From contig DEBD01000029.1 of the NCBI GenBank assembly GCA_002348385.1, forward strand, positions 67,731 through 131,730: DNA of 64,000 nucleotides, given 5' to 3'. How positions within the stretch are numbered: position 1 is the first letter of the stretch; every line of letters begins with the position of its first letter. The position numbers and the translations under genes were made by a program. The stretch comes from Gammaproteobacteria bacterium UBA2965. Lineage in GTDB: Bacteria > Pseudomonadota > Gammaproteobacteria > Pseudomonadales > Azotimanducaceae. Of this stretch, positions 28,552 to 36,557 are shown one piece after another. The notes beneath the pieces were generated by a model. That model ran no database searches. It worked only from the letters and a program-made list of their open reading frames with translations, and had not been told where the DNA came from.

Positions 28552-29178
28552 CTACTGCCACTGGGCGATAACCGGTATCTCCACCAGATAGCTTTCGAAG
28601 GCGACCACCACCCCGGTCTCCGTAATCTGTTCCATACGAATGCCGCTGAAGGCATCACCCTCGGTCAGTCGCGTGCCGTTGACCACCACCGCGCGCAGGC
28701 TGGCATCCTCGGCAAAAACATGGGTGGAGAACGTCAGGCCGGGAAAGCGGGCTTTGGCATCTGAGGGGAGGCTGGTGATTAAGGTGCGGCGCCGCGGCGT
28801 GGGAGGGGCAGGGGCTGGTGCAATCACCGGGGCGACGGTGGCTGCGGGAGATGTTTCGGCCGGTGGACTTGTCGCGTCTGGATCTGCCGGCAAATCCGGC
28901 GAAGCCTGCACCGGGCTCTGCGGTGCGGGTGTTTGTTGCCGTCGGGCGGCTGCGGGCTCCGCTGGTGCTGATGACGTTGCCGGCTGGTTTGCTGGTTTGG
29001 GTCCGAACGGGTCATACAGCCACACCAGCACTGTGCCGTTGATGAGCAATGCGGCTGCCAAGCCGCCGCCGATCAGCCGCAGGCGCTGCTCGTTGTGGCG
29101 CTTGAACATTTCGGCCGTGGCAGTCTGGGGGTTTTGCTGGGCTGCGCGGCGCTGCAGCGCTTTGAGAATGTACGACAC
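28552..29178 (-). CDS. GspB/ExeB-type general secretion protein
   Basis: ExeB/GspB works with the ExeA/GspA ATPase to place the type II secretion secretin in the outer membrane. The 208-residue product starts MSYILKALQR, the family hallmark, has one transmembrane helix (about 36-55), a Pro/Ala-rich periplasmic linker (60-130) and a C-terminal GspB domain (about 135-208). It starts 1 bp after the exeA stop, so the two are co-translated. It is the last gene of an acyltransferase-exeA-exeB operon. No other gsp genes are in the window. Confidence 0.85.
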   Translation of the reverse strand: MSYILKALQRRAAQQNPQTATAEMFKRHNEQRLRLIGGGLAAALLINGTVLVWLYDPFGPKPANQPATSSAPAEPAAARRQQTPAPQSPVQASPDLPADPDATSPPAETSPAATVAPVIAPAPAPPTPRRRTLITSLPSDAKARFPGLTFSTHVFAEDASLRAVVVNGTRLTEGDAFSGIRMEQITETGVVVAFESYLVEIPVIAQWQ

Positions 29179-29179
29179 T

Positions 29180-30931
29180 TCAGCCGTCCAGCACGGGTCC
29201 TGGCAGCTGCAGTTGCCGGGTCAGGTGAATCCAGGTCATGGGTCCGACCACGCCGTCTACCTGCAGGCCATGGGCATCTTGAAACTCACGCACGGCGGCA
29301 TCCAGGTCGGCGTCGAAAAAATTTGGGCGGGAAGACGCAATGGACTGGTCCACCAAGCCGCTCAGCTGCGAGCGAAGCCACCCAACCGTCGCGTGGACGT
29401 CGCCGCTGGCCAGGCTGCCGTGATAGTCCGGTGGCGTCTGCCACAGCAACATGTAGTCACCTTGCCACACCCTGCCAATGGCAGCTCTGGTGGTCTCTAT
29501 ACGCTCGTCGCCCACCTGCAGGGTGACGTGGTTTCCCTTAAGGCGTAGCACGGCGCCGTGGAATGGCCCCGTTCCGTCACCCCAGAGCTCCAACACTACG
29601 GGGCGGTTGAGACGTTTGATAGCGCGCCAGCCGCCTTGCTGGTTGAGGCATTGCAGGCCGGCGGTGGGCGCGAAATTGCAGGGTATGGTGGTGTCCACCT
29701 CGGGTGCGTAGTCGGCCCCCCAGGCCGCGAACGCGGCCACATAGGCCTTGCGCTGGCCCACGTAACGGTCCATGTCGGGCCGCTGGACAGCCACGGTCCT
29801 TGGCGCCGGACGTTTTGTTGCCGGCTCGGAGGGTGCGCTCCTGGGCTTCTGTGGCGGGGCCGGCTGGTTTTCTGCTTCCGATGGCGCCGCAGGTGGGGGG
29901 CGTTCCCGCTCGCGCCTGGCAATGGTGGGCGCGCTGGGTTGGATGTTGGCGGGACTGGCTTGGGTGCGACTGTATGGCTGCACGATCTGTTCCGCGCCCT
30001 TTGCCGGTTGCGTGGATGGCGCGGGCGCTGCCTGATCGCCCGGCAGGGCGAAATATGCCCAGGCGATGCCCGCCATGCCTAGGCTGGCCGCGGCGCTGGT
30101 TGCCCACAGACGGTAGTTCGTCGGTTTGCCCAAGACTTCGTTGGCGGCGCGCCGGACGATTCGTCTCGGGATCCGGTGGCGTCCCTCCACGTAGGCGCCG
30201 AGCAGGGCGCGATCGGCAATGACGTTGAGCACGCGGGGTATGCCTTTGGAGAGCCGATACAGCAGTGCCAGAGAGGCCCTGGGAAACAATTGCGGGTCCC
30301 CGCCAGCCTGACTCAGGCGATGCACCACATAAGCGTAGCAATCGGCTCGCCCCAATTGGCCCAGGTGGTAGCGTGCGGTGATGCGCTGGGCTAGCTGGCG
30401 AAGCTCGGTGCGTTCCAGCAACCGGCCGAGTTCCGGCTGGCCCAAAAGAATGATGCGTAGCAGCTTGTGGCTGTCTGTTTCCAGATTGGTGAGCAGGCGT
30501 ATCTGTTCCAGCACCGCTGGGGATAGGTTCTGTGCTTCGTCGATGATCAGCACGGTGCTGCGGCCGCGCCGGTAAGACTCGACCAGGTATTTGTTCAGTA
30601 CGTCGATGTACTGCTTGATGGTGGGATGCTGGGCACTCGGGTAGGGAATACCCAGCTCGTCGCACAGCGTTTCCAGCAGCTCCTTGACCGTGAGTCTGGG
30701 GTTCAAGATGAACGCCACGTCCAGGTCCGGGGGTGTCTGCCGCACCAGATTGCGCAGCAGTGTGGTCTTTCCCGTGCCTACCTCTCCCGTGATCATCACG
30801 AAGCCGCCGTGAGAGAAGCCGTACATCAAGTGTGCCAGGGCTTCGCTGTGGCCTTCGCTGAGGTAGAGGAAGTTCGGATCCGGTGCGATGGAGAACGGTG
30901 TTTGGTCGAAGTGAAAGTGCTCTTCGTACAT
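29180..30931 (-). CDS. ExeA/GspA-type AAA ATPase with peptidoglycan-binding domain
   Basis: The 583-residue product has an N-terminal AAA domain (MYEEHFHFDQTPFSIAPDP start, Walker A GEVGTGKTT near 49-57, Walker B VLIIDEAQ near 125-132), a transmembrane helix (about 275-295), a Pro/Ala-rich linker and a C-terminal region ending in a PG_binding_1 repeat (FQDAHGLQVDGVVGPMTW). This is the ExeA plan: a cytoplasmic ATPase linked to peptidoglycan that helps the secretin pass the wall. A similar protein is HshA/MshM of MSHA pili, but the exeB neighbour favours ExeA. Its ATG overlaps the acyltransferase stop by one base. Confidence 0.88.
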   Translation of the reverse strand: MYEEHFHFDQTPFSIAPDPNFLYLSEGHSEALAHLMYGFSHGGFVMITGEVGTGKTTLLRNLVRQTPPDLDVAFILNPRLTVKELLETLCDELGIPYPSAQHPTIKQYIDVLNKYLVESYRRGRSTVLIIDEAQNLSPAVLEQIRLLTNLETDSHKLLRIILLGQPELGRLLERTELRQLAQRITARYHLGQLGRADCYAYVVHRLSQAGGDPQLFPRASLALLYRLSKGIPRVLNVIADRALLGAYVEGRHRIPRRIVRRAANEVLGKPTNYRLWATSAAASLGMAGIAWAYFALPGDQAAPAPSTQPAKGAEQIVQPYSRTQASPANIQPSAPTIARRERERPPPAAPSEAENQPAPPQKPRSAPSEPATKRPAPRTVAVQRPDMDRYVGQRKAYVAAFAAWGADYAPEVDTTIPCNFAPTAGLQCLNQQGGWRAIKRLNRPVVLELWGDGTGPFHGAVLRLKGNHVTLQVGDERIETTRAAIGRVWQGDYMLLWQTPPDYHGSLASGDVHATVGWLRSQLSGLVDQSIASSRPNFFDADLDAAVREFQDAHGLQVDGVVGPMTWIHLTRQLQLPGPVLDG

Positions 30932-31824
30932 CAGTCCGCTTTGCCGTTGTGGATGCGCTCGTCCTTGGCTTGCCAGAGGTCCCTGACCCAGGGTGCGAGC
31001 AGCTTACGCTGCTCGCTGTCGTCGGTCACCTCGCGCAGGTCTGCGGGAATATCGTAACAGTCGATGCGTACGTTTACCGCAGTGCAATTGCCCTGCAAGA
31101 ATTCCCAGAAGGTCGGCGTGCCGTCCGGGTAGACGATCGTGATGTCCAGGAGTTTGTGCAGGTGTGAGGACAAGCCGCCCATTACATAGGACAGGCCACC
31201 CACCTTGGGGTTCAACAGGTGTCTGTAGCGGCCAGCTTGCCGGGCGTGCTTTGCCGGGGTGAAACGCGTGCCTTCCAGAAAGTTCAGCACGGCGGTGGGG
31301 TGGCTGCGAAAACGCTCGCAGGCCTCCAGCGTGGCCTGACGGTCCGACTTGGTACCCTTGTTTGCCGCGCGAGTGACTTGGGTTCTGTCCAGCCGCCGCA
31401 CATAGGGAAATCCGAGCAGCCACATGGCGATGCCCACGAAGGGAATCCAGATAAGCTGGCGTTTGGTAAAGAACTTTACCGGCGGAATTCGATCGAACAG
31501 AGTTGTCTGCAGCACCAGAATGTCTGTCCAGCTTTGGTGGTTGCTGATCACCATGTACCATTGCTCGCGGCTGAGGTCATCGGCGTCGTACCACGTCACC
31601 GACACGTTGGCGAGCGACAGCCATCGAATCAGCAGGCGGTTCGTTCCCACCCATCCGTCAATGACCCAATGGTCCAGTTTGCGTTCCCAGAAGCGGCGCA
31701 GGGATTGTGGGCTGATCAGCTTGATGGGGCAGACGATGAGCAAGGGGATGCATACCAACATGGCGTTGATGGTGAACAGGACAATTGTGCAAACGCCTTT
31801 GCCGGCGCCTATAACCTTGGCCAT
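30931..31824 (-). CDS. PlsC-family acyltransferase (YihG-like)
   Basis: The 297-residue membrane-bound acyltransferase has an N-terminal hydrophobic segment (about 12-35), the catalytic NHQSWTD (NHxxxxD) motif near residue 92 and the FLEGTRF substrate motif near residue 160. These define 1-acylglycerol-3-phosphate acyltransferase-like enzymes; the long form with an N-terminal helix resembles E. coli YihG, which also makes lysophospholipid into phospholipid. It heads the operon with exeA and exeB, joined by a TGATG stop/start. Confidence 0.85.
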   Translation of the reverse strand: MAKVIGAGKGVCTIVLFTINAMLVCIPLLIVCPIKLISPQSLRRFWERKLDHWVIDGWVGTNRLLIRWLSLANVSVTWYDADDLSREQWYMVISNHQSWTDILVLQTTLFDRIPPVKFFTKRQLIWIPFVGIAMWLLGFPYVRRLDRTQVTRAANKGTKSDRQATLEACERFRSHPTAVLNFLEGTRFTPAKHARQAGRYRHLLNPKVGGLSYVMGGLSSHLHKLLDITIVYPDGTPTFWEFLQGNCTAVNVRIDCYDIPADLREVTDDSEQRKLLAPWVRDLWQAKDERIHNGKAD

Positions 31825-31863
31825 TGTGGATTCTAATCATAGCTGCACAGACGGCGCCACAGC

Positions 31864-33024
31864 ATGCTGAGGGGATTGGTTGGCGCGATGTTGTTGCTGC
31901 TCCTGTCCGCTTGCGAGTCGTTGGGCTTCTATGCGCAGGCGGTTTCTGGTCAGTTTTCCATCCTGCTGCTTCGACAGGATGTCGACGTTGTGCTGACCCG
32001 CCTGGCCGAGGCAGAGCGACCGGAGGATCAGCGGCTGGGCGAGCGCCTGGCCTACACCCAGGAGCTGTTGGCGTTTGCTTCCGACCAGCTCGGCCTGGAG
32101 GTGGGTGGGCGCTACAGCAGCTTCGTGCAGCTCGATGCAGCCTATCCGCTCTGGAACGTATTCGCGGCGCCGGAGCTGTCGGTAAGTCCTCATACCTGGT
32201 GCTATCCATTGGTAGGGTGCGCGCCGTACCGAGGGTACTTTCGTCGCGCGCGGGCCGAAGGCTACGCCGCGCGCCTGCGTCGGCGCGGTCTGGAAACTCA
32301 TGTTGGCGGGGTTCCCGCCTATTCCACCCTGGGTTGGTTCTCCGATCCTCTGCTCAGCTCGTTCGTCTACTGGCCGGATGCGGAGCTTGCCGAATTGCTT
32401 TTTCACGAACTGGCCCACGGCAAGGTATGGGTGCGCTCCGATGTGGCCTTCAACGAAGCGTTTGCGACCTTTGTGGGCCGCCAGGGAGCGGCGCAGTTGC
32501 TGGGCAGCACGCCCATGGCGCCTGTCCGTGAAGGCGGGGAGCACCGAATGACGCAGCTGCTGCTTATACTGCGCGATCGCCTGCAGGGTGTGTACGAGTC
32601 GCCCCGAAGCGACGAAGAAAAACGCCGCGCGAAGTCAGCCCTCCTGGGCGAGGCGCGTGCGTGCTACGCAGAAAATCCGCAGTATTTCGGGGCGCCGCGG
32701 TTCGACGGCGTCATGCAGCGGTTGAACAACGCCTACCTGGCGTCTTTGGTCACCTATGAAGACCACGTGCCGGCGTTCGCCAAGCTGTTCGAAACCCACG
32801 GCGGGGATTGGGCGCATTTTTTTGCGGCTGTGCAGGAAATTGCCGAGTTGGAGCCAGCCCGCCGCCGCAGCCGCCTGGCTGCACTAGGCCAGCAGCGTGT
32901 AGCAGGACAGAGCGATGATGCCCGCGCCGATCAGATTGAGTGCGAAACCCTCCCGGGCCATGGTGTCGATGCTGAAAGCTCCCGTACTGAAGACGATGAC
33001 ATTCGGCGCGGTGGCCACGGGTAG
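31864..33024 (+). CDS. Putative lipoprotein zinc aminopeptidase (Aminopep family)
   Basis: The 386-residue product has a lipoprotein signal (LLLLLSAC, lipid-bearing Cys at residue 17) and the zinc motif HELAH with H181, E182 and H185, followed by a NEAFATFVG segment that can supply the third ligand. This is the pattern of the putative aminopeptidase family PF10023, common in gammaproteobacteria. It is probably anchored to the outer membrane, facing the periplasm. The final ~47 residues lie in a 141-bp overlap with the opposite permease gene and are charged and repetitive, so the conserved protein likely ends near 32,885. Confidence 0.8.
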   Translation: MLRGLVGAMLLLLLSACESLGFYAQAVSGQFSILLLRQDVDVVLTRLAEAERPEDQRLGERLAYTQELLAFASDQLGLEVGGRYSSFVQLDAAYPLWNVFAAPELSVSPHTWCYPLVGCAPYRGYFRRARAEGYAARLRRRGLETHVGGVPAYSTLGWFSDPLLSSFVYWPDAELAELLFHELAHGKVWVRSDVAFNEAFATFVGRQGAAQLLGSTPMAPVREGGEHRMTQLLLILRDRLQGVYESPRSDEEKRRAKSALLGEARACYAENPQYFGAPRFDGVMQRLNNAYLASLVTYEDHVPAFAKLFETHGGDWAHFFAAVQEIAELEPARRRSRLAALGQQRVAGQSDDARADQIECETLPGHGVDAESSRTEDDDIRRGGHG

Positions 33025-34281
33025 CATGAATGCGCACGAGGCGCTCATGGCGGCGGGAATCATGAACAGCTTGGGATCAATGGCCGCACCGATGGCGCCA
33101 GCGGCCAGAATGGGCATCAGCAGCGTGGTGGTTGCCGTGTTGCTTGTGGTCTCCGTGAGAAAAGTCACGGTGAGGCAGATGACCACCATGATCACGGCGA
33201 TGGGCAGAACGGACAGGCCGGTCAGCAGGCCGCCGATGGTTTCGCTCAAGCCCGACGACATGAACGCGGTGGCGATTGAAATGCCCGCGCCGAAAAGTAT
33301 GAGCATGCCCCAGGGAATCTCCTGAGCGCTCTCCCAATCCATCAGCCGCTGGCCCCTGCCGTCTGGTATGAGGAACATGGCTACCACCGCCAGCAGCGCC
33401 ACCATGGCGTCGTTGGTTTGCGGCACGTTGAACCAGGCGGTCCATCCGCCGAACGGTTCGAGGCGAAATATCCACAAGGCCGCAGTGGCGCAGAACACGG
33501 CCAGCACCCGCTTTTCCATGGGTTGCCAGCGGCCGACTTCGGGCAGGCTAATCTGGCCCTTGTGCGTGAGATGGCGGGTCAGCCACAGCGCGATGATCGG
33601 CACGAAGACCACCACCACGGGAATGGCGAAACTCATCCAGGTGGCGAATCCGATCGTTTCCTGGCCGAGCTGGTTGTACACGCCCATGAATACCACGTTG
33701 GGGGGTGTGCCGATGGGCGTTCCGATACCGCCGACGCTGGCCGCGTAGGCGATGCCCAGCAGCAGCGGCGTGGCCAGATGACGATCTTCGGCTTTCTCCA
33801 AGATGGCCTGGGCCACGGGGAGCAGCATCAGTGTGGTGGCGGTATTGGAGATCCACATGCTGAGCACAGCGCTGGCCGCCATGAAGCCGAATACCAGGGA
33901 GCGGCTGCTGTTGCCACCGAATGCGCGCACCATGGTGAGCGCCAGGCGCCTGTGGGCGCCGCTGCGCGCCAGCGCGGTGGATAACAGAAAGCCCCCCAAC
34001 AGCAGGAGCACCAACGGGTGACCATAGGCAGCCGCCGTCTGGGTCGGCGTGATGACTCCCAGCATGGGTAGCAGCGCCAACGGCAGCAAAGAGGTGGCCG
34101 GAATAGGGATGGGCTCGAACACCCACCACACCACACAAAGCAGGGTAACCCCCAACGTGGCCGCGGCCGCAAAGGGAAACCCGTTGTGGAGCATGAGGTA
34201 TGCGGCCAACAATGCGAGAATGGGGCCAGCGGGCAGGGCGATGCGTTTGATGGATGAGTTGGGTAACGGGTCTGCGGACAT
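32884..34281 (-). CDS. SLC13/DASS-family anion:sodium symporter
   Basis: The 465-residue permease has about 11-12 hydrophobic segments and the two SNT signatures of DASS transporters: WISNTATTLMLLPVA and TSNTATTTLLMPIL, which bind sodium and the carboxylate of di- or tricarboxylates. The GIGTPIGTPPNVVFMG segment agrees. ATG at 34281 is chosen; the open frame upstream to 34362 would run almost into the divergent sbcB start. The substrate could be succinate, malate or sulfate; sequence alone does not say. Confidence 0.88.
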   Translation of the reverse strand: MSADPLPNSSIKRIALPAGPILALLAAYLMLHNGFPFAAAATLGVTLLCVVWWVFEPIPIPATSLLPLALLPMLGVITPTQTAAAYGHPLVLLLLGGFLLSTALARSGAHRRLALTMVRAFGGNSSRSLVFGFMAASAVLSMWISNTATTLMLLPVAQAILEKAEDRHLATPLLLGIAYAASVGGIGTPIGTPPNVVFMGVYNQLGQETIGFATWMSFAIPVVVVFVPIIALWLTRHLTHKGQISLPEVGRWQPMEKRVLAVFCATAALWIFRLEPFGGWTAWFNVPQTNDAMVALLAVVAMFLIPDGRGQRLMDWESAQEIPWGMLILFGAGISIATAFMSSGLSETIGGLLTGLSVLPIAVIMVVICLTVTFLTETTSNTATTTLLMPILAAGAIGAAIDPKLFMIPAAMSASCAFMLPVATAPNVIVFSTGAFSIDTMAREGFALNLIGAGIIALSCYTLLA

Positions 34282-34366
34282 GGCGGCGCCAGGGTGCCAA
34301 CCGTCAGCGGCGAAAGCAAGCGTCACCACCCACAGTGCGCAAACGGGTCTTTGCTGAGGCAACAGA

Positions 34367-35827
34367 ATGACCGAGAGTTTTTACTGGTATGACCTGGAAA
34401 CTTCGGGGACCGATCCCCGCTGGGATCGCGTGGTGCAGTTTGCGGGGTTTCGAACCGACGCGAATCTTGAGCACATCGGTGACGAGCAGAGCTTTTATGT
34501 TCGCCTGCCCGACGATGTGCTGCCCAATCCGGACGCCAGCCTGGTAACCGGCATTACGCCGCAGCGAACCCACGCCGAAGGCGTCACCGAGTGGCAGGCC
34601 ATGAATCGCCTGCAAAGCCTGTTCTCGCAACCCGGAACCTGTGCGGTTGGATACAACAGCCTGCGCTTCGATGATGAGTTCGTGCGTTATGGGTTCTACC
34701 GAAACCTGCGCGACCCGTATGCGAGGGAGTGGCAGAACGGCAATTCTCGCTGGGACCTGATTGACCTCGTGCGTGCTGCCGGGGCGCTCCGCCGCGAAGG
34801 CATCAATTGGCCGCAAGGAGACGATGGCCTGCCGGTATACAAGCTGGAGTTGCTGACCCAAGCAAACGGGTTGGACCACGGGCAGGCCCACGACGCGCTG
34901 TCGGACGTGCAAGCCACCGTGGCGTTGGCGCGATTGATTCAACGCTCGCAGCCCAGATTGTTCCATTACTATTTCGGCCTGCGCTTCAAAAAGGCCGTGC
35001 GCCAATTGCTGGAGCCGGTTGGTGCCGCGGTGTGTGTGCATGTTTCCGGGATGTATCCCCGTGCCCAGTACGGCACTGCTCCGGTGGTGTCGGTCTGCCG
35101 GCATCCGAAAAACAGCAATTCGGTGGTGGTGGCGGATCTCAGTCAGGACGTGGAGCCGCTGTTAAGCTGGAGTGCCGAGCGCATTCGCGAGAGCCTGTTT
35201 TCCCGCGGCGCGTCGCCGCGCCCGCCACTCAAAGAGATACGCATTAACCGGTGTCCGTTCGTGGCGGAATTGGGTGTGCTCACGGAGGAAAACTGGTCGC
35301 GGCTGGGGTTCGACGCCAAGCTCATTAAGGAACGACACCGCCGCCTGGGTGCGCCTGGCATCGCGCAGAAGATTATGAAGGTGTATGCCGGTCAGACTCA
35401 CGAGCCGCCAGGCGACGTAGACGCTGCCCTCTACGATGGGTTTCTGCAGGACGAAGATCGGCGCCGCTGCGAGAGCTTCGTAGATGCCCTGAACGAAGGA
35501 CGCTGGACCGATCTGGACTACGCCGATCCGCGTCTGGGCGTGTTGGCTTCGCGACTCAAGGCACGAAGCTTCGAGCAGTTTCTTACTGCCGACGAGGCCG
35601 ATGAGTGGAGCGAGTTTGTGGCGTCCAAACTCACCTGCGAGCAGAGCGCGTGGTTGAATCTGAACGCATTTTCGGCGCGCGTGACTACGCTGCTTGACGA
35701 GTTGGACGACAATCCTGACGGGGTTGATCGTGACAGGCGGCGCGCGGTCCTGCTGGATCTGCGCAGGCATGGGGAACGCCTGTCCGAGCGTTACGGTCAC
35801 GCGCCGGATACCCGAAGCCCCACATGA
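34367..35827 (+). CDS. sbcB: SbcB, exodeoxyribonuclease I
   Basis: ExoI degrades single-stranded DNA 3' to 5' and acts in mismatch repair and recombination. The 486-residue product has the DEDDh exonuclease start FYWYDLETSGTDP (first Asp/Glu near residues 7-9), NSLRFDDEFVRYGFYRN and HDALSDVQATVALA, followed by the SH3-like and helical C-terminal domains. Length matches the E. coli enzyme. Its stop overlaps the ATG of the following ABC ATPase as ATGA, an unexpected coupling to a transporter. Confidence 0.95.
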   Translation: MTESFYWYDLETSGTDPRWDRVVQFAGFRTDANLEHIGDEQSFYVRLPDDVLPNPDASLVTGITPQRTHAEGVTEWQAMNRLQSLFSQPGTCAVGYNSLRFDDEFVRYGFYRNLRDPYAREWQNGNSRWDLIDLVRAAGALRREGINWPQGDDGLPVYKLELLTQANGLDHGQAHDALSDVQATVALARLIQRSQPRLFHYYFGLRFKKAVRQLLEPVGAAVCVHVSGMYPRAQYGTAPVVSVCRHPKNSNSVVVADLSQDVEPLLSWSAERIRESLFSRGASPRPPLKEIRINRCPFVAELGVLTEENWSRLGFDAKLIKERHRRLGAPGIAQKIMKVYAGQTHEPPGDVDAALYDGFLQDEDRRRCESFVDALNEGRWTDLDYADPRLGVLASRLKARSFEQFLTADEADEWSEFVASKLTCEQSAWLNLNAFSARVTTLLDELDDNPDGVDRDRRRAVLLDLRRHGERLSERYGHAPDTRSPT

Positions 35828-36555
35828 AGGACTATTGCGTCGAATTGCACGAGGTGCACAAGCGCTTTGCTGGACCGCCGGTGCTGGACGGCATCAGCCT
35901 CAGCTTCGAAGTGGGATGCACCACCGCCTTGGTGGGAGAGAGTGGCAGCGGCAAGACCACGCTGCTTCAGTTGGCGAATGCGGTGGTGCGACCTGATGCC
36001 GGCGAGGTTCGAGTGTTCGGGCACCCGGTGCCGGAGTCGGATCTCATCGTGCATCGCCGTCGTATAGGCTATTCGGTCCAGGGTGCCGGGTTGTTCCCGC
36101 ACCTGCGCAACTACGACAACGTCACCTTGCTAGCCCGACTCGAAGGCTGGCCCAAGGAGCGTATCGATGCTCGCTTTGACACGCTGATGGAACAGATGGG
36201 TCTGCCCGCGGATACGGCGCAGCGCTACCCCCATGAGCTTTCCGGGGGTCAGCAGCAACGGGTAGGCCTGTGTCGGGCACTGATGCTCGAGCCGGAGCTG
36301 CTGCTGCTCGATGAGCCCTTTTCCGCGGTAGATCCCATAACCCGGCTGGGCATCTATGAGCATTTCGCGCAGGTTCAGCAGGAGCAGCGCATCAGCACTC
36401 TGTTGGTTACCCACGATATGCGTGAAGCCGTTCGTCTTGCCGAGCATGTGGTGATCCTGCGGGCTGGGCGCGTGCTGCAAGCTGCCCCCACCCAGGAGGT
36501 GATTGATGCGCCGGTGGACGATTACGTGGCTATGCTTGTCAAGGAGCAGCTGTAG
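35824..36555 (+). CDS. Osmoprotectant-type ABC importer, ATPase subunit
   Basis: The 243-residue ATPase has Walker A GESGSGKTT (about residue 39), the signature LSGGQQQRVGL near 139, Walker B LLLLDEPFSAVD and the H-loop THDMREA. It resembles the ATPases of OpuC/ProV-type glycine betaine/choline or EgtUV-type importers but lacks the CBS domains of OpuA/ProV. Its partner is the fused binding protein-permease that starts 2 bp after it ends. It starts within the last codons of sbcB (ATGA). Confidence 0.88.
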   Translation: MKDYCVELHEVHKRFAGPPVLDGISLSFEVGCTTALVGESGSGKTTLLQLANAVVRPDAGEVRVFGHPVPESDLIVHRRRIGYSVQGAGLFPHLRNYDNVTLLARLEGWPKERIDARFDTLMEQMGLPADTAQRYPHELSGGQQQRVGLCRALMLEPELLLLDEPFSAVDPITRLGIYEHFAQVQQEQRISTLLVTHDMREAVRLAEHVVILRAGRVLQAAPTQEVIDAPVDDYVAMLVKEQL

Positions 36556-36557
36556 TC

